From NCBI RefSeq assembly GCF_000376845.1, contig NZ_AQXY01000027.1, positions 62,001 to 126,000 of the forward strand: a DNA stretch of 64,000 nucleotides. The letters run 5' to 3'. This DNA is from Thioalkalivibrio sp. ALE14 (GTDB lineage: Bacteria > Pseudomonadota > Gammaproteobacteria > Ectothiorhodospirales > Ectothiorhodospiraceae). This document shows, piece after piece, positions 1 through 11,257 of this stretch; within the stretch, counting starts at the first letter, position 1, and every line of letters starts with the position of its first letter. The notes beneath the pieces are model-generated. The model was given only the letters and a program-made list of their open reading frames with translations, was not told the origin of the DNA and ran no database searches. The position numbers and the translations under genes were made by a program.

Positions 1-192
1 TTGTACTCGCGCATTGGCGCGGTGATCATTGCCATCAACATGGTCTTCGCCATCTTCCTGGCACATGCCAATGAGGTCTTCCAGCTCACCGGCCATGGCG
101 GCTGGGCCCTCGAGCTGCAGGGCATGTTCCTGTTCGCGGCCATCGCCCTCGCCCTGACCGGCCCCGGCCGTTTCGCGATCAACCGCCTGTAA
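1..192 (+). CDS. DoxX family membrane protein, C-terminal part
   Basis: Only the last 63 residues are inside the window; the gene begins upstream. The visible part has two hydrophobic segments and ends with the pattern LTGPGRFAI, typical of the C-terminus of DoxX family proteins, small four-helix membrane proteins often linked to thiosulfate or redox metabolism. The TTG at the first base is in frame but is probably not the true start. A strong intrinsic terminator follows at once, so this gene ends its transcript. The family call rests on a short fragment. Confidence 0.6.
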   Translation: MYSRIGAVIIAINMVFAIFLAHANEVFQLTGHGGWALELQGMFLFAAIALALTGPGRFAINRL

Positions 193-207
193 TTCCGGGC
201 ACCACCC

Positions 208-231
208 GGGGCGGCGCAATGCCGCCCCTTT
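208..231 (+). terminator. Intrinsic terminator after the DoxX gene
   Basis: Perfect 8-bp stem GGGGCGGC/GCCGCCCC with a 5-nt loop, followed by TTT. It lies 16 bases after the TAA stop and separates the DoxX gene from mtaD. Confidence 0.75.
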
Positions 232-277
232 CAGGTACCATGCGCGACCTCCACCCCCCCCGCGCAGACCGTCCGCC

Positions 278-1612
278 ATGAGCCATGCCCAGACGCTGAT
301 CCTCGCAGCCCCCCAGATCCTTCCCGTGGTCCCCCGCAACACCCTACTGCAAGACCATGCACTGGTGATCCGGGACGGCATCATCCAGGCGATCGAGCCC
401 CGGGAAACCGCCCGTGCCAACCACCCCGACGCCGAATACCGCGAGCACCCCGGGCAGGTCCTGATCCCCGGCCTGATCAACGCCCATACGCACTCCGGCA
501 TGAGCCTGTTACGCGGTATCGGCAGCGACCACACGCTGATGGACTGGCTGAAGCGCTACATCTGGCCCGCCGAAGGCAAGCTGCTGTCGCCGGAGTTCGT
601 GCGCGCCGGCACCCGGCTCTCCGTCGCGGAGATGCTGCGCGGCGGCACCACCTGCTTCAGCGACATGTACCTGTTCGTGGAGGATGCCGCGCGGGTGGTT
701 GACGAGACCGGCATCCGAGCCTCGCTGGGGCTGACTGTATTCGATTTCCCCACCCCCTGGGCGAGCACCGCAGACGAATACTTCCAGCGCGGGGCCGATG
801 TCGTGGCGGCCTGGGGCGAGCATGACCGGATCACCTTCAATGTGGCTCCGCACGCGCCCTACACCGTTGGCGACGCGAGCCTGGAACGCGTCGCCGAACG
901 GGCCCGCGAGCTGAACGCGCCCATCCACATGCACGTCCACGAGACGGCCAGCGAGGTCGCCGACGCCCTGCGCGATCAGGGCGAACGGCCCCTGGCGCGC
1001 CTCGCCCGTCTGGGCATGCTGGATCAGCCCTTCATCGCGGTGCACATGACCCAGGTCGATGACGACGACCTCGGCCTGCTGCACGGGCGCCCGGTGTCCA
1101 TTGCCCACTGCCCGGAGTCCAACCTGAAGCTGGCATCGGGATTCTGCCCGGTCACGCGCCTCCAGGAGGCCGGTATCAACGTCGCCCTGGGCACCGACGG
1201 GACCGCCTCCAACAACGACCTCGACATGATCGGCGAGATGCGCACCGCCGCCCTGCTCGCGAAGGGCGTCAGCGGCGATGCCGCAGCCCTGCCTGCTGCC
1301 TCGGCTCTGGAGATGGCGACCCTGGGAAGCGCCCGGGCCCTGGGCCTGGATGGCCGCATCGGGTCACTGGAGCCCGGCAAGCAGGCGGACGTGGTCGCCG
1401 TGGACCTGCAGGCCCTGGAGCTGCTGCCGGCACACGACCCTAGCGCCCAGATTGTGTACGCCGCCACGCGCGAGGCGGTGCGCGACGTCTACGTGGCCGG
1501 ACGACCGTTGCTCCGCGACCGCGAACTGCTTACGCTGGACCCGCAGGATCTCCGCGCCGAGGCCGATTACTGGCGCCTCCGGGTGCTGGAAACCCAGCAG
1601 CCCACTGCCTGA
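278..1612 (+). CDS. mtaD: Amidohydrolase, 5-methylthioadenosine/S-adenosylhomocysteine deaminase type
   Basis: 444-residue TRZ/ATZ-type cytoplasmic metal-dependent hydrolase. The metal-binding HTH pair is at residues 70-72 (NAHTHSGMS), a further His lies in VAPHAPY near 190, HVHE near 220, and the catalytic Asp in GTDGTASNND near 306. Family members deaminate methylthioadenosine, S-adenosylhomocysteine or related purines. The position directly before ubiG and a MupP-like phosphatase matches the Pseudomonas operon order, which supports the mtaD assignment over other TRZ/ATZ hydrolases. The TGA stop shares its final A with the first base of repeat copy A. Exact substrate cannot be told from sequence. 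Confidence 0.85.
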   Translation: MSHAQTLILAAPQILPVVPRNTLLQDHALVIRDGIIQAIEPRETARANHPDAEYREHPGQVLIPGLINAHTHSGMSLLRGIGSDHTLMDWLKRYIWPAEGKLLSPEFVRAGTRLSVAEMLRGGTTCFSDMYLFVEDAARVVDETGIRASLGLTVFDFPTPWASTADEYFQRGADVVAAWGEHDRITFNVAPHAPYTVGDASLERVAERARELNAPIHMHVHETASEVADALRDQGERPLARLARLGMLDQPFIAVHMTQVDDDDLGLLHGRPVSIAHCPESNLKLASGFCPVTRLQEAGINVALGTDGTASNNDLDMIGEMRTAALLAKGVSGDAAALPAASALEMATLGSARALGLDGRIGSLEPGKQADVVAVDLQALELLPAHDPSAQIVYAATREAVRDVYVAGRPLLRDRELLTLDPQDLRAEADYWRLRVLETQQPTA

Positions 1613-1880
1613 GGGAAACACTGATCAATGTACACGCTCGCGTTGGTACCCCAGGTTTTCCAAGACAAGGCGCGGTGCGCAGCCGATAGTTGTTCTACCG
1701 GCAAGGGCCGCAACGCAGGATCGGGGAACCTGGGGTGCCAACCCCGAGGGGCTCGGCCGCTTTTGCGCGCGCACGGCGTTGCGGCTCCCTTGTGCAGAAT
1801 GACTGCACGGCAGTCACCGCGCCTTGTTCGCACGCAACAGCGACTCGAGCGCGAACGTGTACATTAATCAGTGTTTCCCT
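1612..1880 (+). repeat. Structured inverted-repeat element, copy A
   Basis: 269-bp element filling the mtaD-ubiG gap. Its ends are 25-bp inverted repeats with one mismatch, beginning AGGGAAACACTGAT. Inside are a second long inverted pair (ACCCCAGGTTTTCC against GGGGAACCTGGGGT) that encloses a small GCCGATAG/CTACCGGC hairpin, and a GACTGC/GCAGTC hairpin near the right end. Related copies are at 39355, 41779 and 50126. It starts on the last base of the mtaD stop and ends 16 bases before the ubiG ATG. No transposase is encoded and no target duplication is evident. Confidence 0.9.
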
Positions 1881-1896
1881 GAGCGAGACAGACGCC

Positions 1897-3347
<1,451 letters not shown>

Positions 3348-3393
3348 CCATGCCTGCCGCGCCGCGTACGCCTCCGCGACCGGGGGCCGCTGA

Positions 3394-4269
3394 ATGGCGA
3401 TGGAGCCCCGAATCCGTGCGGCCTATCGCCACTGCCGCCAGCGTGCCACGGCGCATTACGAGAACTTCCCGGTGGCGTCCTGGCTGCTCCCCGCGCGCCT
3501 GCGCGGACCGGTCGCGGCGATCTACTGCTTTGCCCGCGACGCCGACGACCTGGCCGACGAGGACCCGCGCCCGGTCGCCGAACGGCGCCAGGCCCTGCTG
3601 GCGATGCAGGAACGCGTACAGATCCTCGAAGACCCGACCGCCGAACACGATCCCGAATGGATCGCCCTGGCCGACGCCCGCGCCCGCTTCAACCTCCCGG
3701 CGGCACCGTTCTCCGACCTGATCGACGCCTTCCTGCAGGACCTCGAACAAACCCGTTACGCCACCTTCGGCGAGGTGATCGACTACTGCCGGCGTTCGGC
3801 CAACCCCGTCGGCCGGCTCATGCTGCACCTCAACGGCAACCCGACCGAGGAAATGCTGGGCCATTCCGACGCCATCTGCTCCGCCCTGCAGCTGATCAAC
3901 TTCTACCAGGACCTGCAACAGGACCTGGAGGAGAACAACCGCATCTACCTGCCACAGGAAGAGATGGACCAGTATGGTGTCACCGAGGCCATGCTCGCGG
4001 CCGGCAAGACCACCTTCCAGCTACGCAACCTGATGCAGTTCCAGTACGCCCGTGCCGACCGTCTGCTGCGGGCCGGCGCGCCCCTGGGCGGCATGCTGCG
4101 CGGGCGCATGGGGTTGGAGATCCGGGCGATCATCAACGGCGGCGCGCGCATCCTCTGGCGCCTGCGCCAGCAGGATGACGTCTTCTCCCGCCCGCGCCTG
4201 CGCACCCGCGACGCCTGGATCATCCTGAGCCACAGCCTGCGCCCGCGCCGGCGCGCACGGGCGCGCTAA
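3394..4269 (+). CDS. hpnC: Squalene synthase HpnC (hydroxysqualene-forming)
   Basis: 291-residue head-to-head prenyl synthase. The first Asp-rich motif is DADDLADE (from D49) and the second is FYQDLQQD around residues 170-177; both bind the Mg-diphosphate of farnesyl or presqualene diphosphate. HpnC converts presqualene diphosphate to hydroxysqualene in the three-enzyme bacterial route to squalene. HpnD and HpnE are encoded just downstream, beyond hemN. The start at 3394 is followed by a second in-frame ATG at 3400. The stop TAA overlaps the convergent hemN stop, the two genes sharing bases 4267-4268. Confidence 0.92.
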   Translation: MAMEPRIRAAYRHCRQRATAHYENFPVASWLLPARLRGPVAAIYCFARDADDLADEDPRPVAERRQALLAMQERVQILEDPTAEHDPEWIALADARARFNLPAAPFSDLIDAFLQDLEQTRYATFGEVIDYCRRSANPVGRLMLHLNGNPTEEMLGHSDAICSALQLINFYQDLQQDLEENNRIYLPQEEMDQYGVTEAMLAAGKTTFQLRNLMQFQYARADRLLRAGAPLGGMLRGRMGLEIRAIINGGARILWRLRQQDDVFSRPRLRTRDAWIILSHSLRPRRRARAR

Positions 4270-5654
4270 ACCACCCTGCTGTAGCGCCGCTGGCCTTCGG
4301 TGGCCAGATAGGCGTCGAAAGCCATGGCCACATTGCGCAGAAGCAGGCGGCCGCGGGGCAACACGTCCAGCCGGCCCTCCTCCATACGCACCAGGCCGTC
4401 TGCCTGCATGCCCTGGAGCCGTTGCAGCGCGTCCTCGAACACCTCGCCGAAGACGATCCCGTGGCGCGCCTCGATCGCGGCAAAGTCGATCCGGGAGTGG
4501 CACATCAGTTCGCTGATCACGTCCCGCCGCAAGCGGTCGTCGGCACTCAGTTTCAGGCCGCGAAAGACCGGGAGCCGCCCGGCATCGAGCCGCGCATAGT
4601 AGGCGTCCAGCTCCCGCAGATTCTGGCTGTAGGTCGCGCCGACCTTTCCGATAGCCGTCGGCCCCAGCGCCACCAGGTCGTACTCGGCCCGCGTGGAGTA
4701 GCCCTGGAAATTCCTCTGCAGCGTCCCGGCCCGCTGAGCCTCGGCCAACTCGTCGTCCGGCAGGGCAAAGTGATCCATCCCGATGTAGACGTAGCCCGCA
4801 TCGGTCAGCCGGTCGATGGTCGTCTCCAGGATCGCGAGCTTTTCCGCCGCATCGGGCAGGTCGGTCTCGCGGATCTGGCGCTGGGTCTTGAACATCTGTG
4901 GCAGATGCGCGTAGTTGTAGATCGCGAGGCGCTCCGGCCGCAGCTCGAGGGCGCGTTCCAGGGTGCGGGTGTAGGTCTCCACCGTCTGCAGCGGCAGGCC
5001 GTAGATCAGGTCGAAGTTGGTGGACTCGAAGCCATGGTCGCGCGCCTGTTCAACGGCCCGCGCCGTGACCTCGAAGGGCTGGATGCGGTTGACCGCCCGC
5101 TGCACGTCCGGATCGAAGTCCTGCACCCCGAGGCTGATGCGGTTGAACCCCAGCTCGCCCAGCAGCGGGATGGTCCCGGGCCGCACCGCTCGCGGGTCGA
5201 TCTCGATGGAGAATTCGCGCGCGTCACTACCGTCGAGCCGGAAGTGCCGCCCCAGCACGGCCATGACCCGCCGCAGGTCCTCGTCCCCGAGATAGGTCGG
5301 TGTACCCCCGCCGAAGTGCAACTGCCCCACGGGCCGGTCCGCATCGAACAGCTCGCCCTGCAGCTCGGCCTCGCGCTCCAGATACTCGAGATAGCGCTGC
5401 GCACGCTGGTAGTTGCCGGTGATCACCTTGTTGCAGGCGCAATAGAAGCAGACCGTGTCGCAGAACGGCACATGCACGTACAGCGACAGCGGACGCGCCG
5501 GGTCCGCCCCGTTGGCGGCCTGTGCCGCCTCGGCATACGCCCGGTCGTCAAAGCCCTCGTGAAACTGGGGGGCCGTGGGGTACGAGGTATAGCGCGGCCC
5601 GCTCACGTCATAGCGACGCAGGATCTCCGGATCGAATACCAGGCGCTGTTCCAT
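4266..5654 (-). CDS. hemN: Oxygen-independent coproporphyrinogen III oxidase HemN
   Basis: 462-residue radical SAM enzyme that oxidatively decarboxylates coproporphyrinogen III during anaerobic heme synthesis. The 4Fe-4S motif is CDTVCFYC (CxxxCxxC) and the N-terminus YDVSGPRYTSYPTAPQF is the HemN signature; length fits E. coli HemN (457). The start at 5654 has a GAGGGGG ribosome site; an in-frame start 24 codons upstream is not conserved. It sits in reverse between hpnC and hpnD, separating these partners. An FNR/ANR-like box lies at 5732-5745, consistent with induction under low oxygen. Confidence 0.95.
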   Translation of the reverse strand: MEQRLVFDPEILRRYDVSGPRYTSYPTAPQFHEGFDDRAYAEAAQAANGADPARPLSLYVHVPFCDTVCFYCACNKVITGNYQRAQRYLEYLEREAELQGELFDADRPVGQLHFGGGTPTYLGDEDLRRVMAVLGRHFRLDGSDAREFSIEIDPRAVRPGTIPLLGELGFNRISLGVQDFDPDVQRAVNRIQPFEVTARAVEQARDHGFESTNFDLIYGLPLQTVETYTRTLERALELRPERLAIYNYAHLPQMFKTQRQIRETDLPDAAEKLAILETTIDRLTDAGYVYIGMDHFALPDDELAEAQRAGTLQRNFQGYSTRAEYDLVALGPTAIGKVGATYSQNLRELDAYYARLDAGRLPVFRGLKLSADDRLRRDVISELMCHSRIDFAAIEARHGIVFGEVFEDALQRLQGMQADGLVRMEEGRLDVLPRGRLLLRNVAMAFDAYLATEGQRRYSRVV

Positions 5655-5731
5655 CGGGTCCCCCTCGAGCGTTTTCCGCCCGTTTACGGCTTCGGATGGC
5701 CACAGGCTACGACCCCGCCCCGGCACCGGGC

Positions 5732-5745
5732 TTGATGCAGGTCAA
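5732..5745 (-). promoter_or_regulatory. FNR/ANR-like box upstream of hemN
   Basis: TTGATGCAGGTCAA matches the FNR consensus TTGAT-N4-ATCAA at 9 of 10 positions. It is centred about 84 bases upstream of the hemN start and about 94 bases upstream of hpnD, in the divergent gap. hemN is a classic target of FNR/ANR, so I assign it there; an effect on hpnDE is possible. Confidence 0.7.
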
Positions 5746-5832
5746 CAATCCGCCTTCGGGGGCGATCTCCCGCCCCCTGCGCCGCCTGTGCTAGCCTTCC
5801 CACCCTGTTCGAAACCCGCCACGCGAGAGCGC

Positions 5833-6693
5833 ATGTCCCCCGACGAGTATTGCGAGGAGAAGGCCGCACAGAGCGGCTCCAGCTTCTACTACGCGTTCCG
5901 CTTCCTGGAACCCGACCGCCGCCGCGCGATCACCGCGCTGTACGCCTTCTGCCGCGAGGTCGACGACATTGTCGACGAGGTCAGCGAGGAGAGCATTGCC
6001 CGCACCAAGCTCGACTGGTGGCGCCAGGAAATCGAGCGCCTGTTCGAGGCCGAACCCCGCCACCCGATCACCCAGGCGCTGCAGCCCCACATCGCCGCCT
6101 TCGATCTGGGCCGCGAATATTTCGACGAGATCATCGACGGCATGCAGATGGATCTCGACTACGACAGCTACCCGGATTTCACCACCCTGTCGCTGTACTG
6201 CTATCGCGCCGCCAGCGTCGTCGGCATCCTGTCCGCCCACATCTTCGGCTATAACGATCGCCGCACGCTGAAGTATGCCCACGACCTCGGCATGGCGCTG
6301 CAGTTGACCAACATCCTGCGCGACGTCCACGAGGACGCCATGCGCGGTCGCGTGTACATCCCAATGGCCGAACTGCACAAGCACGGCGTGAAGCCCGAGG
6401 AATTCCAGGTGAACATCACCACCGACCGCCATCGCGCCCTGTTCGCGGAACAGGCGGAACGTGCCCGGCAGTACTACGATCGCGCCGAGGAACATCTCCC
6501 CGATGCCGACCGCTACGCGCAGCGCCCCGGACTGATCATGGCGGCGATCTACCGCACCCTGCTCGACGAGATCGAGGACGATGGCTTTCGCGTACTCGAG
6601 CACCGGGTGCGCCTGACCCCGATCCGCAAGCTCTGGATCGCCTGGCGCACGGCGCGACGGCTGAAGCGCGAGCATCGCCGCCGCGCGGCCTGA
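5833..6693 (+). CDS. hpnD: Presqualene diphosphate synthase HpnD
   Basis: 286-residue squalene/phytoene synthase family enzyme that joins two farnesyl diphosphates into presqualene diphosphate, the step before HpnC. The motif REVDDIVDE (D44, D45, D48) and a second Asp motif LTNILRDVHEDA near residues 157-168 are intact. The start MSPDEYCEEKAA matches the usual HpnD N-terminus, so the upstream in-frame ATG at 5788 is rejected. The gene lies 4 bases before hpnE and is divergent from hemN. No squalene-hopene cyclase is in the window. Confidence 0.93.
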   Translation: MSPDEYCEEKAAQSGSSFYYAFRFLEPDRRRAITALYAFCREVDDIVDEVSEESIARTKLDWWRQEIERLFEAEPRHPITQALQPHIAAFDLGREYFDEIIDGMQMDLDYDSYPDFTTLSLYCYRAASVVGILSAHIFGYNDRRTLKYAHDLGMALQLTNILRDVHEDAMRGRVYIPMAELHKHGVKPEEFQVNITTDRHRALFAEQAERARQYYDRAEEHLPDADRYAQRPGLIMAAIYRTLLDEIEDDGFRVLEHRVRLTPIRKLWIAWRTARRLKREHRRRAA

Positions 6694-6697
6694 CGCC

Positions 6698-8044
6698 ATG
6701 GCCTCCAGCGCGCCCGCGAGCCCTGTCGCCGTGGTCGGCGCGGGCTGGGCCGGCCTGACCGCCGCCCTCGCCCTCGCGCGGGCCGGAAAGCCCGTGCACC
6801 TGATCGAGGCCGGCAGGACCCCCGGCGGCCGCGCCCGCAGCCTGGAGCTGGACCAAACGGCGCTGGACAACGGCCAGCACATCCTGGTGGGGGCCTGCCA
6901 GCAAACCCTGGAGCAGATCCGCGCGGTCGGCATCGATCCCGAATCAGCCTTTCACGCCGTCCCGTTCGGCCTGCGGATGTTCCATCCCGACGGCCAGACG
7001 CACGCACCGGCGTTCGTTCTCGAACCGCGCTCGCCCCGGCTGCCGGCCCTGGCCTCGGCCCTTTATCGGTCCCACCCCGGGCACTCGCCCGCCATTCGCC
7101 TGCGTGCCCTGATCGGCGCGGCGGCAATGCTCCATCGGCCCCTGCGACACGACCTGCCGGTGCTCGACTGGCTGCGACAGCGGCACCAGCCCGAGGCCCT
7201 CGTCCAGCGCCTGTGGGATCCCCTGTGCCTGGCCGTGATGAACACCCCGACCCGCCTCGCCTCCGCCCGGATCTTCCAGAACGTGCTCCGACGGGCCCTG
7301 AATCACGGGCCGGAGGCGGCCCGGCTCCTGATCCCCGCCCGGCCCCTGGGCGAGCTTTTCCCCGACGCCGCCAGCCGCGAGCTGCGGGCCCGAGGTGCGC
7401 GCGTGGACCTTGGCCGCCGGATCACGACCCTCGAGCGCGACGCGACACGCCCGGATGCCCCCTATCGGCTGCACGACCGTCAGGGCGGCACCAGCACGGC
7501 CCGTGCGCTGATCCTGGCCACCCCGCCCAGCGCGACCGCCAGCCTGTTGCCATCGGAAGCCGCGTGGGACGTCACACACCAAGGCCTCAAGGCGATGGGC
7601 GCGCGCAGCATTTGCACCGTCTACCTGCGTTACCCGCATCCGGTAACGGACCGCCCCCCCCTCCAGGGCCTGCTGGGCCAGCATGGCCAGTGGCTGATTC
7701 CCCGGCATGTCGCGGGTGCCCCACACTGGCTGGCGATCGTGATCTCGGCCGCCGACGACCTCGAACCGTTGACGGCGGACGCTCGATGGCGCACCGTCGC
7801 CCGCTCGCTGGCGCGGACCTTTCCCGAGCTGGGGGCACCCGAAACCGGCCACACCGTCTGCGAACGACGTGCGACAGTGGACGCTCGGGTGGACCTGGAT
7901 CAACACCGGCCGCCGCCACGCACGCCATGGCCCGACTGCTATCTGGCGGGGGATTACCTGACCCACACACTGCCGTCCACGCTCGAAGCGGCCGTACAAT
8001 CTGGACTAGAATCGGCGCACCTGTTCCTGGAGGACCATCCTTGA
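6698..8044 (+). CDS. hpnE: Hydroxysqualene dehydroxylase HpnE
   Basis: 448-residue FAD-dependent amine-oxidase-fold enzyme that removes the hydroxyl from hydroxysqualene to give squalene. The Rossmann motif VVGAGWAGL starts near residue 12, followed by the Glu of HLIEAG and the RTPGGRARS loop typical of this family. With HpnC and HpnD it completes the farnesyl diphosphate to squalene route. It follows hpnD by 4 bases, and its TGA stop overlaps the TTG start of the YciK-like gene, so hpnD-hpnE-yciK are probably one operon. Confidence 0.9.
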   Translation: MASSAPASPVAVVGAGWAGLTAALALARAGKPVHLIEAGRTPGGRARSLELDQTALDNGQHILVGACQQTLEQIRAVGIDPESAFHAVPFGLRMFHPDGQTHAPAFVLEPRSPRLPALASALYRSHPGHSPAIRLRALIGAAAMLHRPLRHDLPVLDWLRQRHQPEALVQRLWDPLCLAVMNTPTRLASARIFQNVLRRALNHGPEAARLLIPARPLGELFPDAASRELRARGARVDLGRRITTLERDATRPDAPYRLHDRQGGTSTARALILATPPSATASLLPSEAAWDVTHQGLKAMGARSICTVYLRYPHPVTDRPPLQGLLGQHGQWLIPRHVAGAPHWLAIVISAADDLEPLTADARWRTVARSLARTFPELGAPETGHTVCERRATVDARVDLDQHRPPPRTPWPDCYLAGDYLTHTLPSTLEAAVQSGLESAHLFLEDHP

Positions 8045-8832
8045 CCGACCTCGATATCCCCCGCCTCCTCGCCCACCGTCCCGAGCCGGGCGCCTTTGAC
8101 CAGCGCGTGATCCTCGTCACCGGGGCCGCCGACGGCATCGGCCGCGCGGTCGCGGAGGCCTGTGCCGCGGCCGGTGCCACGGTCGTCCTGCTGGACAAGG
8201 ACCTGAAGGGCCTGGAGGCGGTCTACGACCGGATCGAGCAGGCCGGTCATCCACAGCCCGCGATCTATCCGCTGAACCTCGAGGGCGCCACGGTCAAGGA
8301 CTACGGCGACCTGGCGGAAAACATCCGCGACTCGCTCGGCCGCCTCGACGGGCTGGTGCTGAACGCGGGCTGGGCCGGCGCGCTGATGCCGATGAAGAAC
8401 TACGACCCGGAGCTGTGGTTCAAGGTCATCAACAGCAATCTGCACGGCCCGTTCTTCCTGACCCAGGCCGTATTGCCGCTGCTGGAGGCCAGCCCCACCG
8501 GCAGCCTCGTGGTCTCCACCCAGAACGCGCGCAAGGCCTTCTGGGGTGCGTTCGGAATGGCCAAGGCCGCACAGGACGGCCTGATCGACATCCTGTCGCA
8601 CGAGCACCGCAACGAGCCGCGCTTCATCCACGTCAATGGCGTGGACACCGGTCCCGTGCGTACCCGCTTCCGTGCCGGCCACTACCCGGGGGAGAACGCG
8701 GAGTTGCTACCCGAACCCGAGGCGGTGGTGGGCCCGTACCTGTACTTCCTCGACCCCGGCGACCGCACGACCACCGGCCTGAACATCAGCCTGGAAGGCC
8801 ACGTCCCGGCCCCGAAGCCAACCGACTCCTGA
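8041..8832 (+). CDS. yciK: YciK family short-chain dehydrogenase with altered active site
   Basis: 263-residue SDR; the cofactor motif TGAADGIGRAV and NAGWAG are present. Similarity to E. coli YciK runs the full length, and yciK follows ubiG-mupP in Pseudomonas. The TTG start at 8041 has GGAGGA seven bases upstream and overlaps the hpnE stop. The catalytic YxxxK is changed: the segment reads WGAFGMAK, placing Phe (residue 171) where E. coli YciK has Tyr, with Lys 175 kept. The loop carrying the catalytic Ser is also about three residues shorter. Classical dehydrogenase activity is therefore doubtful. Confidence 0.85.
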   Translation: MTDLDIPRLLAHRPEPGAFDQRVILVTGAADGIGRAVAEACAAAGATVVLLDKDLKGLEAVYDRIEQAGHPQPAIYPLNLEGATVKDYGDLAENIRDSLGRLDGLVLNAGWAGALMPMKNYDPELWFKVINSNLHGPFFLTQAVLPLLEASPTGSLVVSTQNARKAFWGAFGMAKAAQDGLIDILSHEHRNEPRFIHVNGVDTGPVRTRFRAGHYPGENAELLPEPEAVVGPYLYFLDPGDRTTTGLNISLEGHVPAPKPTDS

Positions 8833-8838
8833 GGGCCC

Positions 8839-11118
8839 TCAGCCGCGCACGCGCGGCGGTTTTCCGGCCGTACGGCCCTTCTTGCGCGGCTTGCCACCCT
8901 TCGGTGCCCCGGCGCGAGCCGCGCCCTTGCCGCCGGGCACGGGCTTGCCACCCGGACGGGCTGCCGCCTCCACACCGTTGTGCTGGGTCTGGAAGGTCTG
9001 CCCGCGCTTCTTCAATGCCTTCCCGCCGCGGGTCATCCGCCCCCCCGTGGATGGACGCGCCGCGCCCTGGCCCGTCCCGGCCGGCTGCCAGGTCGGCACC
9101 AGGTGGTGTTTCCCGTTGCCGATCAGATCGGCGCGACCCATGCGCTGCAGGGCATCGCGCAACAGCGGCCAGTTGTTCGGATCGTGGTAGCGCAGGAACG
9201 CCTTGTGCAGGCGCCGTGCGCGAACCCCGCGGGCCACGGGAACCCGTTCATTGGCCTTGCGCCGGATGCCACGCAACGGATCGCGCCCGGAATGCCACAT
9301 GGCCGTGGCCAGCGCCATGGGACTCGGCAGGAAGGCCTGGACCTGATCGGCGCGGAAGTCGTTTCGCTTGAGCCACAACGCCAACTGCAGCATGTCCTGG
9401 TCGGTGGTACCGGGGTGCGCGGCGATGAAATACGGGATCAGGTACTGCTCCTTCCCGGCCGCCTTCGAATACTTCTCGAACATGGCCTTGAACCGGTCAT
9501 AGGTGCCCATACCCGGCTTCATCATCCGGGATAACGGGCCCGTTTCTGTGTGTTCCGGCGCGATCTTCAGGTAACCCCCAACGTGATGGGTCACCAGTTC
9601 CTTCACGTACTCCGGGGACTCGATCGCGAGGTCGTAGCGCAGCCCCGAGGCAATCAGGATCTTCTTGATCCCCGGCAAGGCCCGCGCCTTGCGGTAGAGC
9701 CGGATCAGGGGCGCATGGTCGGTATCCAGGTTGCTGCAGATGCCCGGGTACACGCAGGACAGCCGGCGACAGCTCTGCTCGATCTTCGGATCCTTGCAGG
9801 CCAGGCGGTACATGTTGGCGGTCGGCCCGCCCAGATCCGAGATCACCCCGGTAAAGCCGTCCACCTTGTCGCGAATCTCCTCGATCTCGCGCAGCACGCT
9901 GTCCTCGGAGCGGCTCTGGATGATCCGGCCCTCGTGCTCGGTGATCGAACAGAACGTACAGCCGCCGAAACAGCCGCGCATGATGTTCACCGAGAAGCGG
10001 ATCATCTCCCAGGCCGGGATGCGCGCATCGCCATAGGACGGATGCGGGGCTCGCGCATAGGGCAGGTCGAACACCGCGTCCATCTCGGGCGTCGACAGCG
10101 GGATCGGCGGCGGGTTGAGCCAAACCTCCTTGTCACCATGGCGTTGCACGATCGCCCGCGCGTTGCCCGGATTGGTCTCCAGGTGGAGCACCCGCGAGGC
10201 ATGGGCGTACAGCACCGCGTCACCCTTCACCTGCTCGAAGGCAGGGATCCGGATCACCGTTTGCTCGCGCGGCGTACCGCGCGGGATCTGCCGTTGAAAG
10301 CGCACGACCTTCGCGCCCGGCTCGTCCTCCGCCCCGGCATCGGCACAGGTCTCGGGCGAGACCATCGCGTAGGGGTCCGGGTTGGCGTCCACCGGCCCGG
10401 GGGTGTCGACCTCGCTGGAATCCAGCTCGACATACCCGCCGGGCACCGCATCGCGCAGAAAGGCCGTGCCGCGGAGATCCGTGATCTCGCGCGGGTGCTC
10501 GCCCGCGGCCACGCGATGCGCCAGCTCCACGAGTGCCCGCTCGGCGTTGCCGAACAGCAGTATATCGGCGCGCGAATCCAGCAACACGGAGCGCCGGACC
10601 TTGTCCTGCCAGTAGTCGTAGTGGGCAATGCGACGCAGGCTGGCCTCGATCCCGCCGGCCACGACCGGCACATCCTTGTACGCCTCGCGGGCGCGCTGGG
10701 CGTAAACGATGACCGCGCGGTCGGGACGCCTGCCGTGCACATCCCCCGGCGTATAGGCGTCGTTGGAACGGATCTTCCGCTCGGCCGTGTAGTGGTTGAC
10801 CATCGAATCCATGTTCCCGGCGGTCACGCCGAAGAACAGGTTGGGCCGCCCCAATGCGCGGAACGGCTCGGCCGACGTCCAGTCCGGCTGCGCGAGAATG
10901 CCCACCCGGAACCCCTGCGCCTCCAGCAGCCGCCCGATGATCGCCATGCCGAAGCTCGGGTGATCGACATAGGCATCGCCGGTGACCAGCACGATGTCAC
11001 AGCTGTCCCAGCCCAGCTCGTCCATCTCGTCGCGCGTGGTCGGCAGAAACGGGGCCGTGCCGAAGCGCTTGGCCCAGTAGGGCTTGCGGGCAAACAGGGT
11101 CTCGGGGGCTGCGGACAT
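8839..11118 (-). CDS. ygiQ: YgiQ family radical SAM protein
   Basis: About 759 residues. The N-terminal region ([32 protein letters not shown]) is characteristic of YgiQ. The radical SAM cluster motif CFGGCTFC lies near residue 380, after MRG. The C-terminal tail is basic and rich in Gly, Lys and Arg, suggesting nucleic-acid contact. The function of YgiQ is not established. ATG 11118 is used; a GTG one codon upstream is equally possible. It converges with yciK, 6 bases between stops, with no terminator seen. Confidence 0.9.
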   Translation of the reverse strand: MSAAPETLFARKPYWAKRFGTAPFLPTTRDEMDELGWDSCDIVLVTGDAYVDHPSFGMAIIGRLLEAQGFRVGILAQPDWTSAEPFRALGRPNLFFGVTAGNMDSMVNHYTAERKIRSNDAYTPGDVHGRRPDRAVIVYAQRAREAYKDVPVVAGGIEASLRRIAHYDYWQDKVRRSVLLDSRADILLFGNAERALVELAHRVAAGEHPREITDLRGTAFLRDAVPGGYVELDSSEVDTPGPVDANPDPYAMVSPETCADAGAEDEPGAKVVRFQRQIPRGTPREQTVIRIPAFEQVKGDAVLYAHASRVLHLETNPGNARAIVQRHGDKEVWLNPPPIPLSTPEMDAVFDLPYARAPHPSYGDARIPAWEMIRFSVNIMRGCFGGCTFCSITEHEGRIIQSRSEDSVLREIEEIRDKVDGFTGVISDLGGPTANMYRLACKDPKIEQSCRRLSCVYPGICSNLDTDHAPLIRLYRKARALPGIKKILIASGLRYDLAIESPEYVKELVTHHVGGYLKIAPEHTETGPLSRMMKPGMGTYDRFKAMFEKYSKAAGKEQYLIPYFIAAHPGTTDQDMLQLALWLKRNDFRADQVQAFLPSPMALATAMWHSGRDPLRGIRRKANERVPVARGVRARRLHKAFLRYHDPNNWPLLRDALQRMGRADLIGNGKHHLVPTWQPAGTGQGAARPSTGGRMTRGGKALKKRGQTFQTQHNGVEAAARPGGKPVPGGKGAARAGAPKGGKPRKKGRTAGKPPRVRG

Positions 11119-11257
11119 CACCAGGCTTCTTCCGGCGGGCGCCGGCGACGGGAAATGCGCGCATTACACGCCCGGGGCGCCCCGAGATCAACAGGGCACG
11201 CCCGCGGGCGGGGCTTCATGGGGGCGGGACCGGCCGCTCAGCCGGTCCTCGGCTTGA

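Noticed and set aside
1690-1896. N-terminal extension of ubiG inside repeat copy A
   Set aside because: Encoded by the repeat, not conserved in UbiG; ATG 1897 matches homologues.
11227-11248. GGACCGGC/GCCGGTCC hairpin after the globin gene as a terminator
   Set aside because: No T run follows on the minus strand.
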